Positions 15,820 through 24,493 of a stretch of 36,246 nt of DNA are shown piece by piece. Numbering within the stretch: the first letter of the stretch is position 1; every line of letters begins with the position of its first letter. Both the position numbers and the translations under genes were made by a program. The stretch is from the NCBI GenBank assembly GCA_013177805.1, contig JABLXU010000054.1, forward strand, positions 1 through 36,246. The letters run 5' to 3'. This DNA is from Candidatus Omnitrophota bacterium (GTDB lineage Bacteria > Hinthialibacterota > Hinthialibacteria > Hinthialibacterales > Hinthialibacteraceae). The notes below the pieces were generated by a model that worked only from the letters and a program-made list of their open reading frames with translations, ran no database searches and was not told the origin of the DNA.

Positions 15820-17745
15820 ATGATCTCAGGATTGGTATTGGCGGGTTGGTGGTGCCTGGCGGCCGCGGTCGAGTTGGACGTCCGCCCTGTCGAGAGCGCG
15901 GAAGGGGTGGCGGTTGAGATCGTATCCGGCGCGAGCGCGGTGTTCCGCCCGGTGGAAACCAATGCCGTGTTGTCCGTGGTCCAGCCTTCGGGAAGAACTC
16001 CGGTCCGGTACACCCGGTTGGAGAACCTCTCTACCGGATTCAATCTGAAGGGCGGTTCCGCGCCGGGATTGGAATTGTCCGAGACCTGGAAACGGATCAC
16101 TTCCGCCTTGTGGGAGCGCGTGGTTTTGGTGAAGGCCCACGCCGACGGCCGGTATTATGTGGATATGGCATGGAAGACTGCCCCGGAAGGGGAGTATTAC
16201 TCCTACCTGAGGAAAGAGCCGGATGCCGCGGTGTACAGCCCCAGTTGTACGGGAGCGGGCTTTGGCGACAACTCGTGGCAGACGTTTCCCATGGTAGGCG
16301 TGCGGCATGGGGATCAACTCTTCGGATTCGTGGGCGACAGCCCCGGCCTGTGGGAAAACCGGAGTTTTCTGCGTTTCGATCCCGAAAACCGCGTCATCGC
16401 CCTGGCGTCAGGGGATGGTTCGGCGAAGCGGGAGGTCATGATTCCCTGGGACCTGGATTCTACGAACATTTACCGGGCGGTGTTCGATGGCTGGCAGCAT
16501 ATCGAAGCCGGGGAGGTGCAGTCCTTCACCACATGGGTGTTCGCGTCGCCGGCGCGTTCGCTGTATGACGTGCAGTTGGCGGCTTCGCTGGCGCTGGCGA
16601 ACGCGAAGGGATGGAACGGCGGGCCGGTCGAGGCGATCCTGCGCAACACATCATACCTGCTGCTGCGGCGCAATCTCCTGCGGACGGAGAGCGATTACAT
16701 TTTCATTTCCGGCGTTGGATATGGCTGGAAACAATGGGTGAGCGACGGCTTTTGGATGTCGCGCGGTTTGGACAATCCCCGGTACGACGCGGAAGCGAAC
16801 CGGGCGGTGTTTTTCGAACGCGTCAATTACGAGGACAACGCGCAATATTTCCTGATCTGGTCGTATCTCGTAAAACAGGCGGGCGGGAATCCGGATCCGC
16901 GGACGGTGGCGCGCGCCTACCGGTTCATCCGCGAGCACGAGAAAGACGGATTATTCATCCCTCCGCGCCTCCGGCCGGATGTGGCCTGTTTTAAAACCTA
17001 CCATGACCAGTTGCCTTACGATGACGACGACGCGCCGTCCTCCAACCAGGGATTCCATTGCGGCGCGTTGCTGGCAGCCCGGGAATTGGGATTCGACGTC
17101 ACCGGGGCCGACATCGAGAAAGCAATCGCCGGGTACAGGAGGATGTTCAACGAGACGGGCGGATATTTCGCGACTAGCCTGAAGCAACAGGAGCACATCG
17201 GGCAGGACAGCCTCTACGGAGAAGTGCTCACCTACGCGGTGTTCGGAAAGAAACTTCTGCCGGATGAGATGGTGCGGCGGCATCTGGAAACCACTATGCG
17301 GATTCAGTCGCCCTACGGGATGCGGGTGATCTCCAAGGCCGACGGCGGTCTGTTGGATGGCCATTCGGGCGTGTATGTCTTCGGGGGATCGTGGTTCTTG
17401 AACGACGCGGCGAACTACCTGGACGGATTGATCCACGGCATGGATCCCCAATGGGTGGATGAGCAGTTGCTGTGGCGGATCGGAAAGGAACTGGCCTGGA
17501 TGCCGGCCTTCCATGAATCCATCAGTACCGTCACAGGCAAACCCCATGGGCATCACCTGTACTCGTGGAATTCGGGCTACTGGTGGTTGCGCCGGGAAAT
17601 CCGTAAGCGCCTGGGCATGGAAGGGCCGGATCCGCTGGAGGAACGCGTGGCTGCCCTTCTGGATGTTACCCGCCGTGACGGTTATCTCTCTCTGGATCCA
17701 GGATCCGGAACGGGCATTTGGTTGCCAGGCCGCGAGGAAAAGTGA
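15820..17745 (+). CDS. Secreted glycoside-hydrolase-like protein (alpha/alpha barrel)
   Basis: The 641-aa protein starts at ATG 15820, 7 nt after GAGGAGG. A short hydrophobic N-terminus (about 1-16, ending CLAAA) looks like a signal peptide. The first ~270 residues read as beta-rich (repeated short strands around VDMAWKT and YSYLRKEP). Residues ~275-620 are helical with features of six-hairpin sugar enzymes: NYEDNAQYFLIWSYLV, DDDAPSSNQGFHCGALL, GQDSLYGEVLTYAVFG and SWNSGYWWLRREI. Acidic clusters in these loops could be catalytic. I cannot place it in a numbered GH or PL family. With the sulfatase, beta-helix and esterase genes it fits extracellular glycan breakdown. Confidence 0.75.
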   Translation: MISGLVLAGWWCLAAAVELDVRPVESAEGVAVEIVSGASAVFRPVETNAVLSVVQPSGRTPVRYTRLENLSTGFNLKGGSAPGLELSETWKRITSALWERVVLVKAHADGRYYVDMAWKTAPEGEYYSYLRKEPDAAVYSPSCTGAGFGDNSWQTFPMVGVRHGDQLFGFVGDSPGLWENRSFLRFDPENRVIALASGDGSAKREVMIPWDLDSTNIYRAVFDGWQHIEAGEVQSFTTWVFASPARSLYDVQLAASLALANAKGWNGGPVEAILRNTSYLLLRRNLLRTESDYIFISGVGYGWKQWVSDGFWMSRGLDNPRYDAEANRAVFFERVNYEDNAQYFLIWSYLVKQAGGNPDPRTVARAYRFIREHEKDGLFIPPRLRPDVACFKTYHDQLPYDDDDAPSSNQGFHCGALLAARELGFDVTGADIEKAIAGYRRMFNETGGYFATSLKQQEHIGQDSLYGEVLTYAVFGKKLLPDEMVRRHLETTMRIQSPYGMRVISKADGGLLDGHSGVYVFGGSWFLNDAANYLDGLIHGMDPQWVDEQLLWRIGKELAWMPAFHESISTVTGKPHGHHLYSWNSGYWWLRREIRKRLGMEGPDPLEERVAALLDVTRRDGYLSLDPGSGTGIWLPGREEK

Positions 17746-17785
17746 ACCATTTCGGTTTGTGTCCGATGAAAAAACGGCGGAACCA

Positions 17786-18826
17786 CTACCCCCTCACCCG
17801 CCGGAACCGGCCGAACAGGGTTTTCATTCTGGACAGGAAGACCATGCGCGAGGCTGGTTTGGTCTCCGGTGCGGATGGAGGTACGGATGGGGGCGGGGAC
17901 TGGATTTTCTGAGTTTTGTATTGCTCGATATAACCAACCACTTTTTCCAACACCGTAATGGCTTTGCCGAGGAATTCCACTTCTTCCCGTTTTTGGCTCA
18001 GGGAAGAATCCACCTGGTTGAGATCGGAGATGAACTGGTCGATTTCGTATTTATCCTTGATGGGAAGGTTCAATGAGTAATTTTTGTTCATCACGAGGCA
18101 GGCTTTTTTGAGCATGCCCACAACTAAATCTTTTTTCGGGGAGGATTTGATTTTGGACTGGATGATTTTGGCGTTGGTTTGCACAAAGGTCTTGGAGAAA
18201 CGGGAAAACAACTCGATGAGCTCCAATTCCTTCATGTAGATTTCGCGTTGGCAAAGCAGCTGCTGATGCAAGGCGGTAAAATACAGGCTGATCAATCCTT
18301 GCACCTTGGCCGCCGATACCGTGTAGTGGCTCATCATGAGGGTGAAAATATCCTTGGTGGCCTTATAGTAATTCGCGGTCCAATTGGCGCAAACCCGCTC
18401 CTTGTGCGTCAGATAATTGAGGGCTTGGTTTTTCTCCGCAAGGCCGAAGGGGGCATAATTGGAGGTGAAGAGGTATTGAATGATCCGTTCGGAATTGCGG
18501 ATGGAGGCCAGGCAGGCTTTGTACCGGTCGTCTTGTTCGATTTGCAGCAATTCATACAGTTTCTTGTCCTTAAAAGATTCGGTAATTCGTTCACGCCGGG
18601 AAATTTCCTGAAACACGTTGTCAATGGTGTCGATGACCACCTGCCCGTTGTGAATTCTTTCAATAACCTCGTCCCGCCTTACACCCGGATTTTCCTTCAG
18701 GTATTCGTTGATGATTGATTGCTTAAAACGTTCCGTAAAAATATTTTGAATATCACTGATCCGGCGGTCGATGATATCCGATTCGCTCACTGGCGTGGTT
18801 ATTTTTCGGTTTCTAATGGATGACAT
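17786..18826 (-). CDS. Helical cytosolic protein of unknown function
   Basis: The 346-aa protein is almost entirely alpha-helical, with no signal peptide, membrane span or catalytic motif that I can see. Long amphipathic helices (for example about 190-240 and 265-305) suggest coiled-coil or bundle packing. Near the C-terminus a proline-rich linker (PPPSVPPSAP) leads to a very basic tail (RMKTLFGRFRRVRG) that could bind nucleic acid or membrane. The start ATG at 18826 has only a weak GAGA nearby. It is convergent with the glycosidase-like gene (40-nt gap) and is followed upstream by a 500-nt gap. Its base composition is visibly more A+T-rich than its neighbours, which hints at separate ancestry. 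Confidence 0.78.
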   Translation of the reverse strand: MSSIRNRKITTPVSESDIIDRRISDIQNIFTERFKQSIINEYLKENPGVRRDEVIERIHNGQVVIDTIDNVFQEISRRERITESFKDKKLYELLQIEQDDRYKACLASIRNSERIIQYLFTSNYAPFGLAEKNQALNYLTHKERVCANWTANYYKATKDIFTLMMSHYTVSAAKVQGLISLYFTALHQQLLCQREIYMKELELIELFSRFSKTFVQTNAKIIQSKIKSSPKKDLVVGMLKKACLVMNKNYSLNLPIKDKYEIDQFISDLNQVDSSLSQKREEVEFLGKAITVLEKVVGYIEQYKTQKIQSPPPSVPPSAPETKPASRMVFLSRMKTLFGRFRRVRG

Positions 18827-19325
18827 GGAATTCTCAATCCCCGCCTCATCCTGATCTTCGAGTTTGGCATGGAAATCAGGACCACATGGCGCTGTTACCA
18901 GGTTCTAAGAAAATCCCTTGCCAACAAAGGACTTATCAAGAAATCACCCGGAATTCAATTTCGCTTAGAGGCATTCATCTCACCCCGGCACGATTTTCGT
19001 AAGCTCATGATAATCATCGGCTTTCCACCGTTTTTCTGTACCCGTTCCCTCCAATTCGAGGTATTGGTTCGTTCTTCCCCCTATCCATTTGGTTGACACT
19101 CACTTCGGAATACGGGATGACTACACACTCGCGATAATCGACGAGGATCTAACTTATATTGAAATATATCGCAATATATCGATGCTTTAAACAACATTTT
19201 GTTCCTGATTGTATCCTAATACGGTGTGAAAAACCACCGCCTTGAAATTTGGTAGCGGATGAATAGGAAAGGAAACAAGACCAATTCCCCGCCAATTCTC
19301 CCTGGATTGGAGATGCGTATGGAGG
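18827..19325. other. Non-coding gap of about 500 nt
   Basis: No gene-like frame has a ribosome site. On the plus strand TTGACA at 19093 has only a poor -10 partner. Around 19160-19182 the sequence ATATATCG occurs twice, 10 bp apart, in an A+T-rich patch. I see no RNA gene or terminator of strength behind the last permease gene. Confidence 0.5.
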
Positions 19326-20606
19326 TCATTCAGCCGTGGGGATGATTTTCCCTTGTGGATCCTTGTCCGGGTGTTCAGTCGCTTTTTCCAACTCTCCAAC
19401 CAGCCCGGGAGACAAATGGTGCTCCACCCGGTCGGCGGGATCGTGTTGATGATCCGGAGGATAACCTAGCTCGTCCAGGTAAGTTTCATACAAACGGTGG
19501 GCCCGTATGAGCCCCAAGGCCTTGGTATGGCCGGATTCAGAGAGCGAGAAACGGCCCTTTTCCAGGTTCAACAGGCCGGAAAGGTTCAACCGGCGGGTGC
19601 TGGCCTGTGCCTCGGACGCGAGCCATTGGAGAGACTCGCCCAGTTGACCGGCGGTGAACGAATGGGCGGCTTCGGTTTCCCATTGGCGGTGCGCCCAGAG
19701 CAAGGCGTCTTCGTCGGCGACCCGGTGGCGCAGGCGCCGCATCCGGATCCACCGGATGACCAGCCCATGAGTGGGGGAGAACAAGAAGGCGGCCGCGAAC
19801 AGCAAACCGCAGACCGAGGCCATGGCCCCGGCGATAGAACAATCCAACTGAACGGAAATCAAGTAGCCAAGCAAGGAGGCTAAAGCCCCCAAGGCCACGG
19901 AGAAAATCAGCATCCGGTTGAGTTTTTCGGTCAGTAAATAGGCGGTAGCGGGAGGAGTAATCAACATGGCGGTCACCAGGATCACCCCCACGCTCTCAAA
20001 CGCTCCGACCGTGGTCAGGGCCACGAGGATCATGAGGAGATAATGCAAAAAGGTCACGGGTAATCCCACGGCTTTGGCCATGTCCGGATCGAAGGCGGCG
20101 AGTTTGAATTCTTTGTAAAACAAAGTGATCACGGTCAGATTGAGGAGAAAGAGACCGCCGTTGATCCACACCGGACGGGGGCCGAGATACCGGCCGTTCC
20201 ACAGCAAGGGATCAAAGGGAGTGTAGGCGATTTCCCCATACAAGACACAATCAAGATCGAGGTGTACGGCATGACCGAACAAAGAAACGCCCACCACGCC
20301 CAAGGCGAACAACGACGTAAAGGTCACGCCCAGGGCGGCGTCGTTTTGCACGCCGCTGCTGTTAAGCCATTGAACGAAGAAAGTGGTCAACAAGCCCACG
20401 GCGGCCGCGCCCACGAACATCGATAGGACGTTCATACTGTTCGTGAGCAGAAACGCGATCACGATTCCCGGCAGAATCGCGTGACTGATGGCGTCGCCCA
20501 GCATGGCAAGGCGGCGCAGAACCAAAAAACAGCCGGCTAACGCGCATGCCCCGGCCACCAAGGCTCCCGTGAGTATTATCCAAAACGCGCTCATAAAGTC
20601 GGTCAT
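19326..20606 (-). CDS. ABC-3 family metal permease fused to a DtxR-like domain (second permease)
   Basis: This 426-aa protein has two parts. Residues 1-280 are an ABC-3 (ZnuB/MntB/TroC-type) permease of 7-9 helices, with LGDAISHAILPG (36-47) and VGVILVTAMLITPPA (206-220). Residues ~290-426 form a cytoplasmic tail resembling DtxR/MntR regulators: a degenerate winged helix, then AHRLYETYL (369-377; H370, E374) and ADRVEHHLSP (391-400; E395, H396), the metal-ligand positions of the repressors. Family permeases usually end near 280-300 aa, so the tail is extra. It is the last gene of the operon, 43 nt after the first permease. The two permeases may form a heterodimer. Confidence 0.92.
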   Translation of the reverse strand: MTDFMSAFWIILTGALVAGACALAGCFLVLRRLAMLGDAISHAILPGIVIAFLLTNSMNVLSMFVGAAAVGLLTTFFVQWLNSSGVQNDAALGVTFTSLFALGVVGVSLFGHAVHLDLDCVLYGEIAYTPFDPLLWNGRYLGPRPVWINGGLFLLNLTVITLFYKEFKLAAFDPDMAKAVGLPVTFLHYLLMILVALTTVGAFESVGVILVTAMLITPPATAYLLTEKLNRMLIFSVALGALASLLGYLISVQLDCSIAGAMASVCGLLFAAAFLFSPTHGLVIRWIRMRRLRHRVADEDALLWAHRQWETEAAHSFTAGQLGESLQWLASEAQASTRRLNLSGLLNLEKGRFSLSESGHTKALGLIRAHRLYETYLDELGYPPDHQHDPADRVEHHLSPGLVGELEKATEHPDKDPQGKIIPTAE

Positions 20607-20649
20607 GGTGATCCTGTGGTGTGGCCCTCCGGACGGCTTTCGATCTGGT

Positions 20650-21933
20650 TCAACCCGGCAGGGGATGCGGGCTGGGCGGCCGTTGAGGCTCCAGGCCGTG
20701 CTGCTGGAGAAGTTCTTCCAATTCCGCGACGGTATCTGGATTCAAGACGTGTTCAATGATATCCGCGTCGCGGTCCACGTGATCGGAACGGAGCTCTTGT
20801 TCGTGCATTAGGTACATTTCCCATAGCCGGTGATTGCGGGTGACGCGGTGGGCCTCGCCTCGACCGGCTTCACTCAAATATGCCTTTCCCTCCTGGAATT
20901 GCACCAGGCCTTCCCGGGCCAACAAGGTCAGATTGTGCACCGTGCGGGAAGGATTTTGGCCACGGCGGGCCGCGATTTTTTCCACGGGAATAGGCTGGTT
21001 CCATGCGTTTTCCCGTTCGGCCCATTCAAAGATGGAGCGCAGGGTGTTTTCGCGGGCGACCTTCCGGCGCAAGGTCCAGCCGCGCCAGGCTTTGGCTGCC
21101 AGGCCGCGCCGGGGCGCGAGAAACAGGGACAGAAGAAAAAACACCGCCGCGGAGAGGACGATCAAGGGACCGGTGGCGAGGCGCGGGGCCAGGGTGCTGA
21201 AATAGGTTCCCAACGCGCCGGAAAACGCCCCAATCGCGCCGGCTAGGCAAACCATCCGGCTGAGGGAATCCGTCCAGTAACGGGCGGCGGCCGCGGGGGT
21301 GATCAGCAAAGCAACCATCAGCACCACGCCTACCGCCTGCAGGCCGATGACCACAATCGCCACAATCAGCAGGTTGAGCAACGCGTCCAACCACGCCGAA
21401 GGGAATCCCAAACTGTCAGCAAAACCGGGATCGAAGCAAAGCAGTTTCAACTCCTTGTAAAGCCCGATGGCCACGAGTCCGGCCAGCAGGGAGCAAATCA
21501 CCATGATCCGGACATCGGAACCTACCAGCGAAGCAGCCTGGCCGAAGAGAAACTTGTCCAACCCCGCTTTTTGCCCTCCCGTGCGCAGGATCAGAGTCAG
21601 CAGGACTATGCCGAACGCGAAGAAGACGGTGAGCACCATGCCCAGGGCGGCGTCTTCCTTGATTCGCGAATACCGGGTGACAGCCTGGACGCAGAACGCG
21701 CCCAACAAGCCGGCCAAAAACGCCCCGGCCATCATCAAGGGTAGAGAACGCTGCCCGCCGGAAATCAGATACGCCAGGCAGATTCCCGGCAGCGCGGCAT
21801 GGGCGAGGGCGTCTCCCAGCAGGCTGCGGCGGCGCAGCATGGCAAAACTGCCGAGAAGCCCGCTGCAGGCGCCCAGCATAACGCAGCCGGTCAAAACCCA
21901 GCGGGTGTTGGGATCGTTCAACCAGGCGGTCAT
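20650..21933 (-). CDS. ABC-3 family metal permease fused to a DtxR-like domain (first permease)
   Basis: The 427-aa protein has the same two-part design as its neighbour. The permease part (1-280) carries LLGDALAHAALPG (38-50) and VGVVLMVALLITPAA (201-215). The tail (about 290-410) has a recognisable winged helix (IPVEKIAARRG, HNLTLLAREGLVQFQ), followed by NHRLWEMYL (367-375; H368, E372) and DADIIEHVL (389-397; D391, E394, H395). These match the HRLxExYL and AExLEH metal-site motifs of DtxR/MntR proteins, with Asp in place of one Glu. Its ATG overlaps the ATPase stop as ATGA, so translation is coupled. It would pass Mn, Fe or Zn inward. Confidence 0.92.
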   Translation of the reverse strand: MTAWLNDPNTRWVLTGCVMLGACSGLLGSFAMLRRRSLLGDALAHAALPGICLAYLISGGQRSLPLMMAGAFLAGLLGAFCVQAVTRYSRIKEDAALGMVLTVFFAFGIVLLTLILRTGGQKAGLDKFLFGQAASLVGSDVRIMVICSLLAGLVAIGLYKELKLLCFDPGFADSLGFPSAWLDALLNLLIVAIVVIGLQAVGVVLMVALLITPAAAARYWTDSLSRMVCLAGAIGAFSGALGTYFSTLAPRLATGPLIVLSAAVFFLLSLFLAPRRGLAAKAWRGWTLRRKVARENTLRSIFEWAERENAWNQPIPVEKIAARRGQNPSRTVHNLTLLAREGLVQFQEGKAYLSEAGRGEAHRVTRNHRLWEMYLMHEQELRSDHVDRDADIIEHVLNPDTVAELEELLQQHGLEPQRPPSPHPLPG

Positions 21934-22775
21934 GGTGTGCCTCCTGGCGGAGCGTTGCGGGCTACGGCTTCCGCGACCTCAGTCAGGATGGTGAGCCGCC
22001 CGCCGTAGGTTTTCTTCAAGTTTTCGGGGGTAAAAACCTCCTCGCACGGGCCGATTGCCACGAGGCGCATGTTCAGCAGGCAGACCCAGTCGAAATAATC
22101 CCGGACGGTTTGGAGATCATGGTGCACCACGAACACAGTTTTCCCCTGCTCCTTCAACTCCTTGAGCAAGGTCACGATGGCCTTTTCGGTGGCGGCGTCC
22201 ACTCCGGCAAAAGGCTCGTCCATAAAGTAAAGGCGTGAATTCTGCGCCAAGGCGCGGGCCAGGAAAACCCGTTGCTGTTGACCGCCGGAGAGTTGGCTGA
22301 TCTGGCGGCGGGCGAAATCGGCCATCCCGGTTTTCCTCAAACATTCCAGGGCGAATTCGCGTTCCGCGCGGCCGGGCCGGCGGAACCACCCCAATTGGCC
22401 GTAAATGCCCATCAGCACCACATCCAAGGCATCGGTGGGGAAATCCCAATCGACCGATTCCCGCTGCGGAACGTAACCGATTTTTTTGCGTTCCTTGTGG
22501 ATGGGTTGGCCGTAACAATGCACCCAGCCCGAGGCGAGGGGTGTCAAACCCAGCGCCGCCTTGATCAGGGTGGACTTGCCCGCGCCGTTGGGGCCGATAA
22601 TGCCGATCAAGACCCCTTCGGGAACGACGAAATCGATGTCCCACAGCACCGGCTTGCGGTGGTAGGCCACGGTCAGGTCGTGGACCTCCAACGGCGGCGG
22701 ATCGGGAATAACCCAGCGCGGGGTGGGAGTCACGGTGGATTGAGGTTCAACGGAGACGGTGTGCGATGAATTCAT
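21930..22775 (-). CDS. ATPase subunit of the metal ABC importer
   Basis: The 281-aa ATPase has Walker A GPNGAGKST (61-69), Q-loop Q104 in YVPQRESVDW (101-110), signature LSGGQQQR (162-169), Walker B LYFMDEP (182-188; E187) and switch H219 in VVHHD. The YVPQRxSVDWDFPxxxxDVVLMG pattern is characteristic of the manganese/zinc/iron-type importers (MntB, TroB, ZnuC relatives). An N-terminal extension of ~28 Pro/Thr-rich residues precedes the first strand. No strong ribosome site precedes the ATG. It powers the two downstream permeases. Confidence 0.95.
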   Translation of the reverse strand: MNSSHTVSVEPQSTVTPTPRWVIPDPPPLEVHDLTVAYHRKPVLWDIDFVVPEGVLIGIIGPNGAGKSTLIKAALGLTPLASGWVHCYGQPIHKERKKIGYVPQRESVDWDFPTDALDVVLMGIYGQLGWFRRPGRAEREFALECLRKTGMADFARRQISQLSGGQQQRVFLARALAQNSRLYFMDEPFAGVDAATEKAIVTLLKELKEQGKTVFVVHHDLQTVRDYFDWVCLLNMRLVAIGPCEEVFTPENLKKTYGGRLTILTEVAEAVARNAPPGGTP

Positions 22776-22789
22776 GGCCGGTATCTTGT

Positions 22790-22817
22790 TTATTTCAATG
22801 CTTTTATTTCAATGCTT
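22790..22817. repeat. Tandem 14-bp duplication at the 3' end of the binding-protein gene
   Basis: The unit TTATTTCAATGCTT occurs twice head to tail (22790-22803 and 22804-22817). The second unit holds the last codons and stop of the binding protein. The first lies in the gap before the ATPase gene and looks like a slippage duplication of the gene end. Confidence 0.8.
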
Positions 22818-23784
22818 CGACGATGGTATGGACGTTATGCTCGATCATCCCAACATAAGTCCCTTCCGGTGTGTCCTCGGGTCCCATGGCGTCGGAATAG
22901 AGCTCCCCGCCGATACGGATCTCATGCCCCCGGGCCTTGCAGCCTTCCACCAAGGCCTCGATGGAACGGCGGGGGACGCTGGATTCCACAAACACGGCTT
23001 TGATTTGGCGTTCGACAATCAAATTGACCAGCCGCTGAAGATCTTGGAGCCCGAATTCGGAAGCGGTGCTGATGCCCTGGAGGCCGGTGACCTCGATGTC
23101 ATACGCCCGCCCGAAATAACCGAACGCGTCATGGGCGGTAACCAACACCCGCCGTTCCTTGGGAATGGTTTGTATTTGTTGTTTGACTTTCTCATGTAAG
23201 GTCCGTAGAACCTCGCTGTAGGCTTCCCCGTTTTTCTGGTATTCCTCCTGGCCGGCCGGATCGATGGCCGACAGTTCCTGGACCACGATGGGGATGGTTT
23301 GCGCCCACAGGCTGACATCCATCCAAATATGGGGATCGGGATGACCCTCAAATTGCGGCGGATGGGTCAACCGGGCCGGATCGAGACGTTCCGCGAGGGC
23401 CACGGAAGCGGCCGGACGGCCCGCGCGGGCGATGCGTTCCAGAATGTCGGTCATGCGTCCTTCCAGCATGCACCCGTTATAGAAGACGATGTGGGCGGAG
23501 GATAGGCGGCCGATGTCGCCTTGCGAGGCCTTGTAGAGATGGGGATCGGTGCCCGGACCCATCAGGGCGGTGACCTTCACTCGATTTCCGCCCACGTTTT
23601 TCACCAAGTCGGCGATTTGGGCGGTGGTCACCGTGACCCGGACGTTTCCATCCGGCCCGGGATTAGGGCCTTCCACCGCGCACGCCACCAGGAAAGCCAT
23701 GGCGGCTATCATCAGGCAAAACCGGAACCATCTCATCCGCGGCGCTCGCTTTCTCCCGAAATATGAAGAAAATGAAGAATCCAT
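22804..23784 (-). CDS. TroA/ZnuA-type metal-binding lipoprotein of the ABC importer
   Basis: The 326-aa protein captures a divalent metal outside the membrane and hands it to the permeases. From the ATG at 23784, which overlaps the regulator stop (TAATG), a basic stretch leads to the hydrophobic helix and lipobox LVAC (C35). An alternative start at M17 (23736) would give a shorter signal. Metal ligands by alignment with TroA are H82 (GTDPHLY), H152 (HPDPHIWMD), H218 (TAHDAFGYFGRAY) and D298 (GGELYSDAMG). There is no His-rich loop like those of zinc-specific ZnuA. The third ligand is His as in TroA, not Glu as in PsaA, so Mn, Zn or Fe are all possible. Confidence 0.94.
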   Translation of the reverse strand: MDSSFSSYFGRKRAPRMRWFRFCLMIAAMAFLVACAVEGPNPGPDGNVRVTVTTAQIADLVKNVGGNRVKVTALMGPGTDPHLYKASQGDIGRLSSAHIVFYNGCMLEGRMTDILERIARAGRPAASVALAERLDPARLTHPPQFEGHPDPHIWMDVSLWAQTIPIVVQELSAIDPAGQEEYQKNGEAYSEVLRTLHEKVKQQIQTIPKERRVLVTAHDAFGYFGRAYDIEVTGLQGISTASEFGLQDLQRLVNLIVERQIKAVFVESSVPRRSIEALVEGCKARGHEIRIGGELYSDAMGPEDTPEGTYVGMIEHNVHTIVEALK

Positions 23785-24449
23785 TATGGCGACATATATA
23801 CCTGATTCGCTAGGTCTGGTCCGATGATCTGCGTTTTTCCTGATACGACGATGCGGTACGGACCGCCAAAAGGTTCCTTCGTGACCATCTTCACCTCCAC
23901 GCCCGGAAACATGCCGAGTTCCGCCAAATAGCGCAACAGGGCCGCGTCGTCGTTGCTCACATGGTGGATAATGGACCTCTGGCCGGGCTGGAGATCCGTC
24001 AGGCGTTGGCCTAGGGTGTCTTCGATCCGCCCGTCCTTCGTGGGGATGGGCGCGCCATGCGGGTCACGGGTGGGAAAGCCCAAATAGGCGTCGATCTTGT
24101 CGCTGAAGAAATCCGATATGACATGCTCCAGCCGCTCCGCCTCCTCGTGGACTTGATCCCAGGTGAATTCCAAGGCCCGGATGAGATAGAGTTCGATCAA
24201 ACGGTGATGCCGGATGATCCGGAGGGCGATTTTCTCGCCGGCAGCGGTCAACCGGATTCCCTGGCTGCGTGAATAGCGGATCAGGTTTTGCTCCCGGAGA
24301 CGCTTGACCATTTTGGTCACGGCCGCCGAGGAAATGCCCAATTGCCCGGCCACCATGGCCGGGATTACCACCCGGTGTTCCCGGGACAGTTTGTATACGG
24401 TTTTTAAATAATCCTCGGCGGAAGGCCCGGGGTGAAGGCGCGGCATCAT
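23784..24449 (-). CDS. mntR: DtxR/MntR-family metal-dependent repressor
   Basis: The 221-aa protein has an N-terminal winged helix (about 10-72; SAAVTKMVKRLREQNLI recognition region), a metal/dimerisation domain and a C-terminal FeoA-like SH3 domain (about 145-221). Metal-site residues are D13, H82, E86, H101, E105, E108 and H109. Asp at the first position and Glu where DtxR has Cys102 point to the manganese-type MntR class, although the MntR E11 equivalent is Lys. It is the first gene of the importer operon, with stop and next start overlapping (TAATG). A palindrome in its own promoter is the likely operator, implying autoregulation. AAGGA precedes the start at 24449. Confidence 0.93.
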   Translation of the reverse strand: MMPRLHPGPSAEDYLKTVYKLSREHRVVIPAMVAGQLGISSAAVTKMVKRLREQNLIRYSRSQGIRLTAAGEKIALRIIRHHRLIELYLIRALEFTWDQVHEEAERLEHVISDFFSDKIDAYLGFPTRDPHGAPIPTKDGRIEDTLGQRLTDLQPGQRSIIHHVSNDDAALLRYLAELGMFPGVEVKMVTKEPFGGPYRIVVSGKTQIIGPDLANQVYMSP

Positions 24450-24479
24450 TCAGGAATTATCCTTGGTAAATAAAATGAA

Positions 24480-24493
24480 TTAACCATGGTTAA
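24480..24493. promoter_or_regulatory. Putative MntR operator, perfect palindrome TTAACCATGGTTAA
   Basis: This is a 14-bp perfect inverted repeat 31 nt upstream of the repressor gene. It overlaps the predicted -10 hexamer of the operon promoter, where DtxR-family repressors bind to block RNA polymerase. It also lies in the intergenic region of the divergent esterase gene. Confidence 0.65.

Noticed and set aside
19093..19121. TTGACA-N17-GATGAC as a promoter
   Set aside because: The -10 partner is poor and there is no plus-strand gene downstream for more than 5 kb.
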